Shown: one piece after another, positions 36,773-45,765 of the stretch
Numbering within the stretch: the first letter of the stretch is position 1
Layout of the letters: each line of letters begins with the position of its first letter
Origin: Ancylobacter vacuolatus
GTDB lineage: Bacteria; Pseudomonadota; Alphaproteobacteria; Rhizobiales; Xanthobacteraceae
Length of the DNA stretch: 64,000 nucleotides
Assembly: GCF_030813595.1 (NCBI RefSeq)
Contig: NZ_JAUSUH010000012.1
Location: forward strand, 62,001 to 126,000
Direction of reading: 5' to 3'
Made by a program: the position numbers and the translations under genes
Notes under the pieces: generated by a model
The model's input: only the letters and a program-made list of their open reading frames with translations
Told to the model about the DNA's origin: nothing
The model's database searches: none

Positions 36773-37375
36773 ATGGTTTTGCGCGGGGCGGCGGTTGTCC
36801 TGTTGGCGGTTCTTCTGGGTGCGTGCAGCAATGCACAGCGGCAGGCGGCACCCGAGGCGTCGTTGACGCCGCGGGATAAGAAGCTGCTGGCCAGTGCGCC
36901 GTACAAGAAGGTACTGCCGCCGGAGATGTATCAGCGGGCTATCGTCGATTATGCCGGCACGGAGAAGCCGGGCACCATCGTCGTCGATACGGACAAGAAG
37001 TTCCTGTATCTCGTCGAGGGCAACGGCAAGGCGATCCGCTACGGCGTGACCGTCGGCGAGGAAGGCCTCGCCTTCAAGGGCGAAGCCAAGGTGGGTCGCA
37101 AGGCCGAATGGCCGACCTGGACGCCGACCCCGGAGATCAAGCAGCGGCTGACGGGCATTCCGAATTTCGTTGGCCCCGGCCCGCACAACCCGATGGGTGC
37201 CCGCGCCCTTTATCTCTACCAGGGCAACAAGGACACGCTGTTCCGCATCCACGGCACCAACCAGCCCGAATATATCGGCTTCGCGATCTCCTCGGGCTGC
37301 ATCCGTATGCTCAACGAGGACGTGATCGACCTCTATACCCGCGTCCCGCAGGGGGCCAACGTCGTCGTCCTCTGA
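36773..37375 (+). CDS. L,D-transpeptidase lipoprotein (YkuD domain)
   Basis: This is a 200-residue exported enzyme that makes 3-3 cross-links in peptidoglycan or attaches proteins to it. The signal peptide ends in the lipobox LLGACSN, so it should be lipid-anchored. The YkuD active site is complete: HGTNQPEYIG and SSGCIRMLNEDV with catalytic His and Cys. GGAG precedes ATG 36773; an ATG eight codons upstream is an alternative. Confidence 0.93.
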   Translation: MVLRGAAVVLLAVLLGACSNAQRQAAPEASLTPRDKKLLASAPYKKVLPPEMYQRAIVDYAGTEKPGTIVVDTDKKFLYLVEGNGKAIRYGVTVGEEGLAFKGEAKVGRKAEWPTWTPTPEIKQRLTGIPNFVGPGPHNPMGARALYLYQGNKDTLFRIHGTNQPEYIGFAISSGCIRMLNEDVIDLYTRVPQGANVVVL

Positions 37376-37401
37376 CGCTGGCCGCACGGTTCATATGAAA
37401 A

Positions 37402-37429
37402 GGGCGCTGCCGCTGGCAGCGCCCTTTTT
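37402..37429 (+). terminator. Intrinsic terminator of the L,D-transpeptidase gene
   Basis: GGGCGCTGCC-GCT-GGCAGCGCCC is a perfect 10-bp stem followed by TTTTTG. It is also preceded by AAAA, so it may work in both directions. Confidence 0.9.
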
Positions 37430-37493
37430 GTTTGTGCGGGGCGACTCTGTGCCCTTGGTGCTGTCGTCCCGATCAGCCGTGCAGGCCGCTGGA

Positions 37494-37522
37494 CGTCATG
37501 GCCAGGCCCGACCCGGCCATCC
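37494..37522. repeat. Dispersed palindromic repeat, copy 2
   Basis: CGTCATGGCCAGGC...ACCCGGCCATCC matches 34879-34907 at about 25 of 29 bases. It lies between the transpeptidase and aminotransferase genes. Related but weaker arms follow to about 37580. Confidence 0.7.
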
Positions 37523-37602
37523 CCGGCCTTTTCGTGTGGCTCACCCGAAGTCATGCATCTCCGGGCCGAGCCCAGGATGCATGACCGGGATGCGTCGCCG
37601 CC

Positions 37603-38985
37603 TCACGCCGCCAGCAGGTTCTCGCGCACGGCATAGTCCAGCGTCTTGTCGAGCGCCCGGGTCAGGCGGTCGAACAATTCGTCGATCTCCGCGGGCGAAA
37701 TGACCAGCGGCGGGCAGATGGTGACGGCGTCGCTGAACACGTTGCGCAGGATCAGCCCTTCCTGCTGGCAGAAGGCGACGCACTTGGCCGCCATGGCGAG
37801 CTTGGGGTCGAACTGGTGCTTGGTCTTCTTGTCCGCCACCAGCTCGATGCCGGCCACCATCCCCTTGCGGCGGGCTTCGCCCACCAGCGGGTGGTCTTCC
37901 AGCGCGGCGCAGCGGGCGTCGAACTGCGGGATCTTCGCCCGCACCCGCTCGAAGATGCTCTCGCGCTCGTAGATTTCCAGCGTCTTCACGGCCACGGCGG
38001 CGGCTACCGGGTGGCCGGAATAGGTGTAGCCATGGCCGAAGTTGCCGAGTTTGGTGCTCTCGGTCAGCATGGCCTCATACATCATCTCCGGAATCATCAC
38101 CGCGCCGATCGGCTGGTAGGCGGAGGAAAGCGCCTTGGCGACGGAAATCGAATCGGGCTGCATCTCCATCGCTTCGCTGCCGAAGGCGGTGCCCAGGCGC
38201 CCGAAGCCGGTGATGACCTCGTCGCCGATGAAGAACACGTCGTACTTCTTCAGCACCGCCTGGATCTTCGGGTAATAGGTCTTCGGCGGCACGATCACCC
38301 CGCCGGCGCCCATCACCGGCTCGGCGATGAAGGCGGCGACCGTCTCCGGCCCCTCGGCGATGATGAGGGCTTCCAGGTCGGCGGCGAGGCGGGTGGCAAA
38401 GTCTTCCTCGGTCTCCCCCGCTTCCGCCAGCCGGTAATAATGCGGGCAACTGGTGTGCCGCACGCCGGCGATCGGCAGGTCGAAATCATTATGATTGCCG
38501 GCCAGGCCGGTCAGCGAGGCGGAGGCGATGGTCACGCCGTGATAGGCGCGCATGCGGGAAATGATTTTCTTCTTCTTCGGACGGCCCAACGCGTTGTTCA
38601 TGTACCAGACGAGCTTCATCTGGGTGTCGTTGGCCTCGGAGCCGGAATTGGTGAAGAACACCTTGGAGATTGGCACCGGGGCCATCTCCTTCAGCTTTTC
38701 CGCCAGCTCGATCGCGGGATCGTGGCTCTTGCCGCCGAAGATGTGGGTGAAGGGCAGCTTGCGCATCTGCGTCGCCGCCGCATCGACCAGTTCGTCGTTG
38801 CCATAGCCCAGCGCCGTGCACCAGAGGCCGGCCATACCTTCGAGATAGGGCTTGCCGTCGACATCGTGAACCCACACGCCCTTTCCACGTTCGAGGATGA
38901 GCGGCCCGGTCTCGCGAATGCTGGCGAGATTGGTATAAGGATGGATGAGGGTCTCGACGTCGCGAGCCTGAAGATTGGTAAGCAT
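37603..38985 (-). CDS. Class III aminotransferase (omega-amino acid/amine type)
   Basis: This 460-residue PLP enzyme moves an amino group from an omega-amino acid or amine to pyruvate or another oxoacid. It has the phosphate-binding NSGSEANDTQ, the FIGDEVITGFGRLG motif with the PLP-contacting Asp, and the Schiff-base Lys in SVAKALSSAYQPIG. The length and motifs fit the aspartate aminotransferase-like group that includes beta-alanine-pyruvate and putrescine-pyruvate transaminases. No substrate clue lies nearby. Confidence 0.92.
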   Translation of the reverse strand: MLTNLQARDVETLIHPYTNLASIRETGPLILERGKGVWVHDVDGKPYLEGMAGLWCTALGYGNDELVDAAATQMRKLPFTHIFGGKSHDPAIELAEKLKEMAPVPISKVFFTNSGSEANDTQMKLVWYMNNALGRPKKKKIISRMRAYHGVTIASASLTGLAGNHNDFDLPIAGVRHTSCPHYYRLAEAGETEEDFATRLAADLEALIIAEGPETVAAFIAEPVMGAGGVIVPPKTYYPKIQAVLKKYDVFFIGDEVITGFGRLGTAFGSEAMEMQPDSISVAKALSSAYQPIGAVMIPEMMYEAMLTESTKLGNFGHGYTYSGHPVAAAVAVKTLEIYERESIFERVRAKIPQFDARCAALEDHPLVGEARRKGMVAGIELVADKKTKHQFDPKLAMAAKCVAFCQQEGLILRNVFSDAVTICPPLVISPAEIDELFDRLTRALDKTLDYAVRENLLAA

Positions 38986-39075
38986 GGCAGCTACTCCGCC
39001 GGCCGGGTGGAACCGAACCCACCCTAAAGCGCCAGCGGGCGCGCCGGAAGCGCGCCCTTGGTCGGAACTGCGTTC

Positions 39076-40434
39076 CTATTGACTTGTTCCGGGGGTTTCG
39101 ACGGTAGCCGGGCCGTCAGGGGCCGGGTGATCCGCCCTTTCGGCATCTTCCCCATCGTCAGTCGCGGCCGGAATATCCGGCTTCCTCGGTGGGCTTGGCA
39201 CCTTGGCCTGCGCCTCGGCGACGGCCCAGCGGCAAAGCACCGCCCCGCTGCGCCGTTCGGCCCGGTCCACGTGCAGGTGCAACTCGTGATAACCGTCGGA
39301 GCCGGGTCCGAGAATGGTAGTGAACTCGGCGCAGGCGCTCGCCTTCAGCAATTCCTGGAAGGCGACCGGCATGGGCTGGTCGGCGCTGCCCGGCGGGGGC
39401 ACGCCGATGATAAAGCGCCGTCCATCCTTCAGCACATAGCCGCCGGTGTCGAGGGCGTTGCCCCTGCCATGCTCGCTGATCTTGGCGCCGGCGACGCGGT
39501 TGCGCGGCCGGCATTGCTGCGAGGCGGCGACCAGCACCTTGTCGAGCGGAGCGCCGAGCGTGGCCACCGCCGACTCTACCCCCTCGCGCACCCAGCGGGC
39601 GACGGCGGCGGCCATTTCGCAGCGCAGCGTCGCCGCCGGCTCCAGCGTTACCAGCCGCCCGTCCTTCATCCGGACAGCAGACAGGCTGACGCCCCTGTCG
39701 ACGGTACAGGCGGCGTTGGTGGCCGTCACCGCGACGGGGGTGAAGACGCCGAGGTTCTCGTTCGACAGTTCCGGGCAGATGGTGGGGACAGCAACGCTGG
39801 ATTGGGGCTCGCTTGCCGGGGCGGGCGTGGGGTCCGACGGCGGCACCGGTGGCAGGGCGGCCAGCTGGCGCTCCGGCCCGGGCGGGGGGAGAGGGACGGT
39901 AGCTTCGATAACGGGTTCAGCCCGCGCATCCGTGGGCGCTGACGAAGAGGGCGTCTCGGCCGGCTCAGCCGTGCCTTCGGGCGTGGACGAGACTGCGACG
40001 GACGGCTCCCGCCGGCTGGGTCGCGGCTCTATTGGGACCACGCGTGGGGCGGGCGGCGCCAGAGTCACGGGAGCGGAAACGTTGATATCAGCCGGGGCGC
40101 TCGCGGCGTCGGTCACGTCGCGTGGCGCGGGCGACGGAATGTCTGCCGCGGTGCTCGCCGCCGCCTCTATGTCCTGGGGGCGGGGGCGCGGCAGCGGAAT
40201 GCTGGCATTCGCCCTCGGCTTGCTCGAGGCCTTGCGCCGGGCGGGTTTTTCCGGCGTTACGCCAAGCCATTCGCCGAGCTGACGGTTGACCGCCGTGCCG
40301 GCCTCGTCGATCGACTGTTTCAGCTCCTGCGCAGGCTGGGCCGCGAGCGGAGCGGCGCTCGCCATTGCCAGCGCCAGACCGGCGAGCGCCGCTAGGGGAA
40401 AAACGGGGCCGGATGGGAGCCGAGGAAAATCCAT
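39076..40434 (-). CDS. Extensin-like C-terminal domain protein, exported
   Basis: This is a 452-residue protein with a signal peptide (hydrophobic run ending APLAAQ). A long Pro/Ala/Ser-rich region (about 40-230) has repeated PLPRPRPQ- and PPAPR-type segments. The C-terminal extensin-like domain (about 245-410) carries KISEHGRGNALDTGGYVL and HLHVD, motifs shared with VanY/peptidase M15-like zinc sites. Such proteins are common in rhizobia and probably act on the cell wall. Confidence 0.88.
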   Translation of the reverse strand: MDFPRLPSGPVFPLAALAGLALAMASAAPLAAQPAQELKQSIDEAGTAVNRQLGEWLGVTPEKPARRKASSKPRANASIPLPRPRPQDIEAAASTAADIPSPAPRDVTDAASAPADINVSAPVTLAPPAPRVVPIEPRPSRREPSVAVSSTPEGTAEPAETPSSSAPTDARAEPVIEATVPLPPPGPERQLAALPPVPPSDPTPAPASEPQSSVAVPTICPELSNENLGVFTPVAVTATNAACTVDRGVSLSAVRMKDGRLVTLEPAATLRCEMAAAVARWVREGVESAVATLGAPLDKVLVAASQQCRPRNRVAGAKISEHGRGNALDTGGYVLKDGRRFIIGVPPPGSADQPMPVAFQELLKASACAEFTTILGPGSDGYHELHLHVDRAERRSGAVLCRWAVAEAQAKVPSPPRKPDIPAATDDGEDAERADHPAPDGPATVETPGTSQ

Positions 40435-40491
40435 GCTATCAGGCCTCTAATGCCGGCTTACAGGCCCGGACGAACCGGATTGCGACAGACA

Positions 40492-41220
40492 GTGAACGCG
40501 CCACGCGCCATTCTGTTCGACAAGGATGGTACTCTTGTCGACTTTGACCACACTTGGGGACCCGCCGCCGGTGCGGTGATGCGACGTTTGGCGGGAGACG
40601 AGGGCGTGACGCTGGAACGTCTGTTCCACGCCAGCCACTATATCGCCGACGAGCGGCGCTTCCTGCAAACCTCGCCGCTGATCGCCGGCTCATCCCGTCA
40701 ATATGGTCCAGCTTGGGCGGAGATACTGGCGCGGGTTGCCGATACGGCCTTTTATCATCAGGTCGACCTCCTCTTTTGCGAGGAGGGGGAGCGATTCCTC
40801 ACGCCGATTGGCCGGCCGGCTGAAACGCTGGCGCGATTGCACGCCTTCGGGCTGCCGCTCGGTATCGCCACCAATGACGCGGAGCCGAATGCGCGCCTGC
40901 AGGCCGACCGTCTCGGTCTCTCGCCCTATCTGAGCGCTGTCTATGGCCATGATTCGGGCTATGGCTCGAAGCCGGCGCCCGGCATGGTGCAGGCCTTCGC
41001 CGCGCTGACGGGTCTGCCTGCGTCGGCCATCGCTTTGGTTGGTGACACACGGCATGATCTTGAGACCGCCCGTGCCGCCGGCGCGATGGCGGTGCTCGTC
41101 CGGTGCGGCCCGGCGCCCGTCGACGATTTCGCCCATGAAGCCGATCTGGTCGTCGACACGGTGGAAGAGCTTGCCACGCTGATCCTCGGCCCGGCGGGGG
41201 CCCAGGTCGCCATGGTGTGA
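40492..41220 (+). CDS. HAD-family phosphatase (phosphoglycolate phosphatase-like)
   Basis: This 242-residue haloacid dehalogenase-fold hydrolase uses Asp as nucleophile in ILFDKDGTLVDFD. Motif II is GIATND, the Lys is in YGSKPAPGM and motif IV is LVGDTRHDLETA. A C1 cap of about 60 residues follows motif I. I chose GTG 40492, just before the first strand; ATG 40450 adds 14 odd residues and would leave only 15 bp to the divergent extensin-like gene. Confidence 0.85.
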   Translation: MNAPRAILFDKDGTLVDFDHTWGPAAGAVMRRLAGDEGVTLERLFHASHYIADERRFLQTSPLIAGSSRQYGPAWAEILARVADTAFYHQVDLLFCEEGERFLTPIGRPAETLARLHAFGLPLGIATNDAEPNARLQADRLGLSPYLSAVYGHDSGYGSKPAPGMVQAFAALTGLPASAIALVGDTRHDLETARAAGAMAVLVRCGPAPVDDFAHEADLVVDTVEELATLILGPAGAQVAMV

Positions 41221-41242
41221 GGCGAGCGGGAGAGTGTCAGCC

Positions 41243-42028
41243 ATGATCCGCCGGCGGCTTTACATTGAGGAGCGGATGTCGCGGCTCGCCGTCTGGAGCC
41301 TGCGCACCGCCATCTTCGCCTTTCCGGTCACGTTCATCGGTGCGGTGCTCTTTGCCACCGAGACGCTCGATTTCCGCAGCGCGCTCTACACCGTGCTGGC
41401 GGGGGTGGCGGTGGCGGCGCTGGCGCTGGTGCTGGCGCTGGCGGGGTTCGTGGTGATCTGGAATGAGGGGCTGAAGGGGCTTTGGCGCGTCATCGGTGCC
41501 GCCGCGCTGGCGCTGGCGCTGATCATGCCGACGGCGACGCTCGCCGCTTTCGGCATGGGCGTGCGCAACCTGCCCGATGTGACCACCGACCCGCTGGACC
41601 CGCCGCATTTCGTCACCCTGGGTGCCGCTCGCTCGCGCGTCGCCAACAGCCTGGTCTATCCCGGCGACCGGCTGGCCGTGTTGCAGCTCGATCTTTACCC
41701 CGGCATCAAGCCGATGACCTTCGATGCCCCCCCTGACGAGATCTTCCGCGGGGTGCTGGCGTTGGCCAAGCGCCACAAATGGCTGATCGTCGATGCGGTG
41801 CCGCCGCGCGAGGGCCGCGATGGCCGGGTCGAGGCCGTGGCCCGCAGCCTGCCCTTCGGGCTGCGCGACGATCTGGTGATCCGCATCCGCCCGATCGCAA
41901 CCGGCACACGGGTCGACATGCGCTCCACGGCGCGCAGCGGCGATGCCGATTTTGGCTCCAACGCACGGCGCATTTCCCAACTCTTTGCCGAACTCGCCGA
42001 TCAGCAGGGGCGCCCGCTGCGCCGCTGA
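41243..42028 (+). CDS. DUF1499 membrane protein
   Basis: This is a 261-residue protein with three predicted helices in the first 110 residues and a soluble DUF1499 domain after them. The domain's hallmark is visible near the C-terminus (DMRSTARSGDADFGSNARRI). Function is unknown. It follows the HAD gene by 22 bases and is probably co-transcribed. Confidence 0.87.
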   Translation: MIRRRLYIEERMSRLAVWSLRTAIFAFPVTFIGAVLFATETLDFRSALYTVLAGVAVAALALVLALAGFVVIWNEGLKGLWRVIGAAALALALIMPTATLAAFGMGVRNLPDVTTDPLDPPHFVTLGAARSRVANSLVYPGDRLAVLQLDLYPGIKPMTFDAPPDEIFRGVLALAKRHKWLIVDAVPPREGRDGRVEAVARSLPFGLRDDLVIRIRPIATGTRVDMRSTARSGDADFGSNARRISQLFAELADQQGRPLRR

Positions 42029-42091
42029 CGCGGCCTGGGACCGCCCCTATACGTTCGGCGGCTCGGGACCCCAGCCGGCGTCAAACACGGT

Positions 42092-43003
42092 TCAGGGCAG
42101 GCGGTAGAGGCCGGTGAGCATCGCGGGGCCTTGAGTGACCACGTCGCCACGCTCCACCAGGTCCTCTAGATGCGCCAGCGTGGAAAGCCCCGCCGCGCCC
42201 GCCAGGCGGGGGTCGAGGCCGAAATAGATCGCCCGCACGATGTCCGGGATCGCGCGAGGCCCACGCTCCAGCGCCCGCAGGATCGCTGTCTCGCGCGACT
42301 GACGGTGACGCAGGAAGCGTTCCACGAAGGCCGGCCCCTGGGCGATCACGCCGCCATGGCCGGGCAGATACAGCGACTCCGGCCGCTCGCCGAGCCGGCG
42401 GAGCGATTCCATGTAGTCGTTCATCGAGCCATCGGGCGGCGCCACCACGGTGGTGGACCAGCCCATGACATGGTCGCCGACAAAGATGGCCCCAGCCTGC
42501 TCCAGCACGAAGGCCATGTGGTTGGCGGTATGTCCGGGCGTCGCCAGTGCCGTGAGCGTCCAGCCGGCGCCTTCCACCCGCGCGCCGTCGGCCAGCGCGA
42601 CATCGGGCAGGAAGGCACGGTCGCCGGCGGAATCGAGCCCGGGGGTCTCCTCAGCGTGCAGCCGTCGCGCAGCACGGTGCGGGCCTTCGGCATAGGTCGG
42701 GGCCCCCGTTGCTGCCTGCAGCGCCGTCAGCGCGCCGCTATGGTCACGATGGGTATGGGTGAGCATCAGGTGCGTCACCCTCTCGCCGCTCACCGCCGCC
42801 AGCACGGCGGCGACATGCGAGGCGTCGTCCGGCCCCGGATCGATGATCGCCACCTCGCCGCGCCCGACGATATAGGTGCAGGTGCCGGTGAAGGTGAACG
42901 GCCCGGGATTGGGCGCCAGCACCCGGCGCACGCCCGGCGCAACTTCTTCCACCACCCCCGGCAGGGCGTCGAAGCGCCGGTCGAAGGGAATGTCTTCCGC
43001 CAT
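42092..43003 (-). CDS. MBL-fold metallohydrolase (LACTB2-like)
   Basis: This is a 303-residue metallo-beta-lactamase-fold enzyme. The dizinc motif is THTHRDHSG (H-x-H-x-D-H), with further ligands in PGHTANHM and GDHVMGW. The C-terminal winged-helix-like part (about 225-300) matches the LACTB2/hydroxyacylglutathione hydrolase-like group, some of which are endoribonucleases. It is divergent from the carbonic anhydrase. Confidence 0.9.
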   Translation of the reverse strand: MAEDIPFDRRFDALPGVVEEVAPGVRRVLAPNPGPFTFTGTCTYIVGRGEVAIIDPGPDDASHVAAVLAAVSGERVTHLMLTHTHRDHSGALTALQAATGAPTYAEGPHRAARRLHAEETPGLDSAGDRAFLPDVALADGARVEGAGWTLTALATPGHTANHMAFVLEQAGAIFVGDHVMGWSTTVVAPPDGSMNDYMESLRRLGERPESLYLPGHGGVIAQGPAFVERFLRHRQSRETAILRALERGPRAIPDIVRAIYFGLDPRLAGAAGLSTLAHLEDLVERGDVVTQGPAMLTGLYRLP

Positions 43004-43113
43004 GATGTGCCTCTCGCGGCCGCCGCTTCGCCCGTCGGCTCCAACCCGTTTGCGCGCCGGCCCCGGCGCGTCTATTCAGCTATTGCGCGGCCTGCCTATC
43101 GCAAGGATGAGGG

Positions 43114-43728
43114 ATGGACAAACTGCTTGACGGCTATCGCCGCTTTCGTGCCACCGCCTGGCCGGAGCGCAAGGCGCTTTTTGAAAGGCTGGCGTCTCTC
43201 GGGCAAAAGCCGCAGACGCTGGTCATCGCCTGTTCCGACAGCCGCGTCGATCCGTCCATGATTTTCGACGCCGGGCCGGGCGAACTCTTCGTTGTGCGCA
43301 ACGTCGCAAATCTGGTCCCGCCCTACACGATCCCCGATCACCTGCACCACGGCACCAGCGCGGCCATCGAGTTTGCCGTTCGGGTCCTGGAGGTGCGCGA
43401 GATCGTGGTGCTCGGCCACGCGCTATGCGGCGGTGCCGGCGCGCTGATCGACGGGGCGCCGCCGCAGGCGCAGGACTTTTTGCCCGACTGGATCCAAATC
43501 GGCGGCCCGGCCCGCGACATCGCTCTCAAGCTCAGCGACGATCCCGCCGAGCGCCGGACGATTCTCGAATATCAGTGCGTCAAGCTTTCGCTGCGCAATC
43601 TTGAAACCTTCCCCTGGGTCCGCGAGCGGATCGAGGACGGCCGTCTCGCCTTGCAGGGTGCCTATTTCGCCGTGGCCACCGGCGTGCTTGAAAAGCTGCG
43701 CCCGGATGGGACCTTCACGCCAGCCTAA
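43114..43728 (+). CDS. Beta-class carbonic anhydrase
   Basis: This 204-residue zinc enzyme interconverts CO2 and bicarbonate. The ligands are visible: Cys and Asp in ACSDSRVD, and His and Cys in GHALCGGAGAL. The full beta-CA core is present, with the length typical for the family. Confidence 0.95.
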   Translation: MDKLLDGYRRFRATAWPERKALFERLASLGQKPQTLVIACSDSRVDPSMIFDAGPGELFVVRNVANLVPPYTIPDHLHHGTSAAIEFAVRVLEVREIVVLGHALCGGAGALIDGAPPQAQDFLPDWIQIGGPARDIALKLSDDPAERRTILEYQCVKLSLRNLETFPWVRERIEDGRLALQGAYFAVATGVLEKLRPDGTFTPA

Positions 43729-43825
43729 TACTTTCGGCGCATCATAATGGAACCCAGCCGTCCACCCGAGCGTTTCGCGGATGGCCGGGTTCTCCCGACC
43801 TTCAGTCACGGCGGGAGGATGTGCC

Positions 43826-44371
43826 ATGGGACTGCTCTCGAAAGATATCAGGTCACTCGATGACCTCCTCGTCCAGGGTCTGGGCGAGCTTCTCTATACC
43901 GAGCGTCGGATTGCCAAGACGCTGGCGATTATGGCTGGCAAGACATCGGACGCGGCCCTGTGCCGGGCGTTGGACGAGTGCGCGAACGCGGGCACCGCCA
44001 ACGTCACCCAGATCGAACAGGTCTGCCAGCGGCGCGATTGCCGGCCGCAGGTTGCGGAAAGCCCGGCCATCGATGGCATCTTCATCAGTGCGGAAGAGCT
44101 CTCCGGCGAAATCGACGATTGCCGCGTGCTCGACACCGCCGTTGCCGGCGCCGTCCAGTCGGCTGCAACCTATGCTTCGGCGCGCTATGCCATGCTGATG
44201 GGGTGGCTCGACGCCGTTGGGCGTCCCGATTGCGCGCGGCTGTTGCAGGCCGGGCTGGTTCAGCACCAGCGGACAGCGGAGACGATGCGCCAGCTGGCCG
44301 AGAAGCGGCTGAATCCCCGTGCGCTGGGGAAGGGCGGACATGGGCCAGTGGCCGTGGCGATCGCCAGCTGA
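43826..44371 (+). CDS. DUF892 (YciE/YciF) ferritin-like protein, degenerate metal site
   Basis: This is a 181-residue helical protein. The fold is recognised from the opening SLDDLLVQGLGELLYTERRI and the repeat of helices at about 95-165. Several positions that carry metal-binding Glu/His in YciF are replaced (for example QSAATYASARY where E-H-Y-E is usual). It may have lost dinuclear iron binding. GGGAGG lies eight bases before the ATG. Confidence 0.82.
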   Translation: MGLLSKDIRSLDDLLVQGLGELLYTERRIAKTLAIMAGKTSDAALCRALDECANAGTANVTQIEQVCQRRDCRPQVAESPAIDGIFISAEELSGEIDDCRVLDTAVAGAVQSAATYASARYAMLMGWLDAVGRPDCARLLQAGLVQHQRTAETMRQLAEKRLNPRALGKGGHGPVAVAIAS

Positions 44372-44395
44372 GGCCTTGCACGCGATTCCTGCCGC

Positions 44396-45370
44396 CTAGG
44401 CATTGGCGCGCCGGCACGCCTCGGCGAGCCGGTCCGGGTCGCCGGCGAGCGCTTCGACCGCGACCCAGCGGTTCCAGTCCGCCGCCAGGCTCCAACCCGG
44501 CCGGCCGACAAAGGCCAGCGGCAGCCGGTAGTGCATCACGGCGCGCGGCTTCACCTTTCCGCGAATGCGCGGCCCCACCTGCTCAGGAAACAGCTGCAGA
44601 AAGAGCGGGAGCAGATCGAGCGATCGCTTGCGCGTCGGATTGGCCGCCAGATAGTCGGCGCAGAGATCGCCGAGGTCCGGCCGGTAGTCGGGTGACAGCA
44701 CCCGGCGCACATAGGTCGACGGATAGGGCGGCGGGGCGTAAAGGCGCATCAGCCAGCTTGTGAGGCTTTCCGCCCGCAGGCGGGGCTCCAGCACCAGATA
44801 GGCCTGCAACAGCCGCAGCAGGGTCGGCGCATCCGTGGCCACGGGCATGATGTTGAAATGCAGTCCGAGCGAATCGGTCAGGATCGCTCCTTCGCCGCCC
44901 GCTCCCGACTCGCGCAGCGCCTGTGTGACCGTGTCGAGTTCGCCCAGTCGTGCCGGGTCCAGCGGCGCCGTGATCATCTCGCGCGGCACGAAGGGCTGCA
45001 CCGCCGTGCCCAGCCAGGAGGCGAGCGGCGGCGCCAGCCAGCGCCCCGGCCCGTCGCGCCGGGGATGGACATGACGCATGTCCAGCTCGATGCCTATATC
45101 GCCAAGGCGCGAGCCCGCCAGCCGGTAGGCGTAGGGGTCTTCCTCCTCAACCGTGCCGCCGAGCACGACCTGCAGGCGTTCCGCCGCCTTTCGTTCGGAC
45201 AGATGGACGAATTCGATCTCGACGCCCACCAGACGCGGGCGCCCCTCCACGGTCAGTGGCGAGGGCAGCGGCTGGAAGGACGGGGAAGGCGCGCTCACGC
45301 GAGGCGCCAAGGGGACTGGTTCATCCACCGGATATGGGGAGGGCACGCGCCTTGTCCAGATCGCACGCAC
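44396..45370 (-). CDS. Amidoligase-family protein (COOH-NH2 ligase)
   Basis: This is a 324-residue ATP-grasp-related ligase. The family's N-terminal VGVEIEFVHL (nucleotide/metal Glu) and GIELDMRHVHP are clear, as are LGLHFNIMP and the basic ANPTRKRSLDLLPL region. Known members form amide bonds, probably modifying peptides or cell-wall material, and usually sit beside a glutamine amidotransferase-like gene. None is adjacent here. It is convergent with the DUF892 gene. Confidence 0.83.
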   Translation of the reverse strand: MRAIWTRRVPSPYPVDEPVPLAPRVSAPSPSFQPLPSPLTVEGRPRLVGVEIEFVHLSERKAAERLQVVLGGTVEEEDPYAYRLAGSRLGDIGIELDMRHVHPRRDGPGRWLAPPLASWLGTAVQPFVPREMITAPLDPARLGELDTVTQALRESGAGGEGAILTDSLGLHFNIMPVATDAPTLLRLLQAYLVLEPRLRAESLTSWLMRLYAPPPYPSTYVRRVLSPDYRPDLGDLCADYLAANPTRKRSLDLLPLFLQLFPEQVGPRIRGKVKPRAVMHYRLPLAFVGRPGWSLAADWNRWVAVEALAGDPDRLAEACRRANA

Positions 45371-45437
45371 GCCGCCGCCACCGCCCCGAAGGGCGGTGGG
45401 TCGACTCGGCAGAAACGTGGATAGTCTCGGGAAAGTA

Positions 45438-45514
45438 TGGTCGGAGTGGCAGGATTTGAACCTGCGACCCCCTCGTCCCGAACGAGGTGCGCTACCAGGC
45501 TGCGCTACACTCCG
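45438..45514 (-). tRNA. tRNA-Pro (anticodon CGG)
   Basis: Seventy-seven bases on the minus strand fold as a tRNA. The acceptor stem is CGGAGTG with CACTCCG, discriminator A, and encoded CCA (45440-45438). The anticodon loop TTCGGGA gives CGG, and the T-loop is TTCAAAT. It reads CCG. Confidence 0.97.
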
Positions 45515-45690
45515 CCTTGGCGCGAGCCTCTAGCATGCGAATGAGCGGGCCGACAAGGGGCCTGCCACCACTTGCTTGGGGATCGGTGGATAAGCTGCCT
45601 GTGGCCTGCCCGAGCGTCGAGGTTGAAAGCGGCGGCCAGCTGTGGCTATCTCCGCGCCCACGGAACGCGCCGGCCCGGTCGCGAACCCGT

Positions 45691-45765
45691 TGGGGCGTCG
45701 CCAAGCGGTAAGGCAGGGGATTTTGATTCCCCCATGCGGAGGTTCGAATCCTCCCGCCCCAGCCA
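45691..45765 (+). tRNA. tRNA-Gln (anticodon TTG), probable prophage attachment gene
   Basis: Seventy-five bases fold with acceptor TGGGGCG paired to CGCCCCA, discriminator G, and encoded CCA. The anticodon loop TTTTGAT gives TTG. Phage genes begin about 300 bases after its 3' end and run to the window edge, as expected for integration at a tRNA 3' end. The duplicate core that would mark the other junction is outside the window. Confidence 0.96.
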
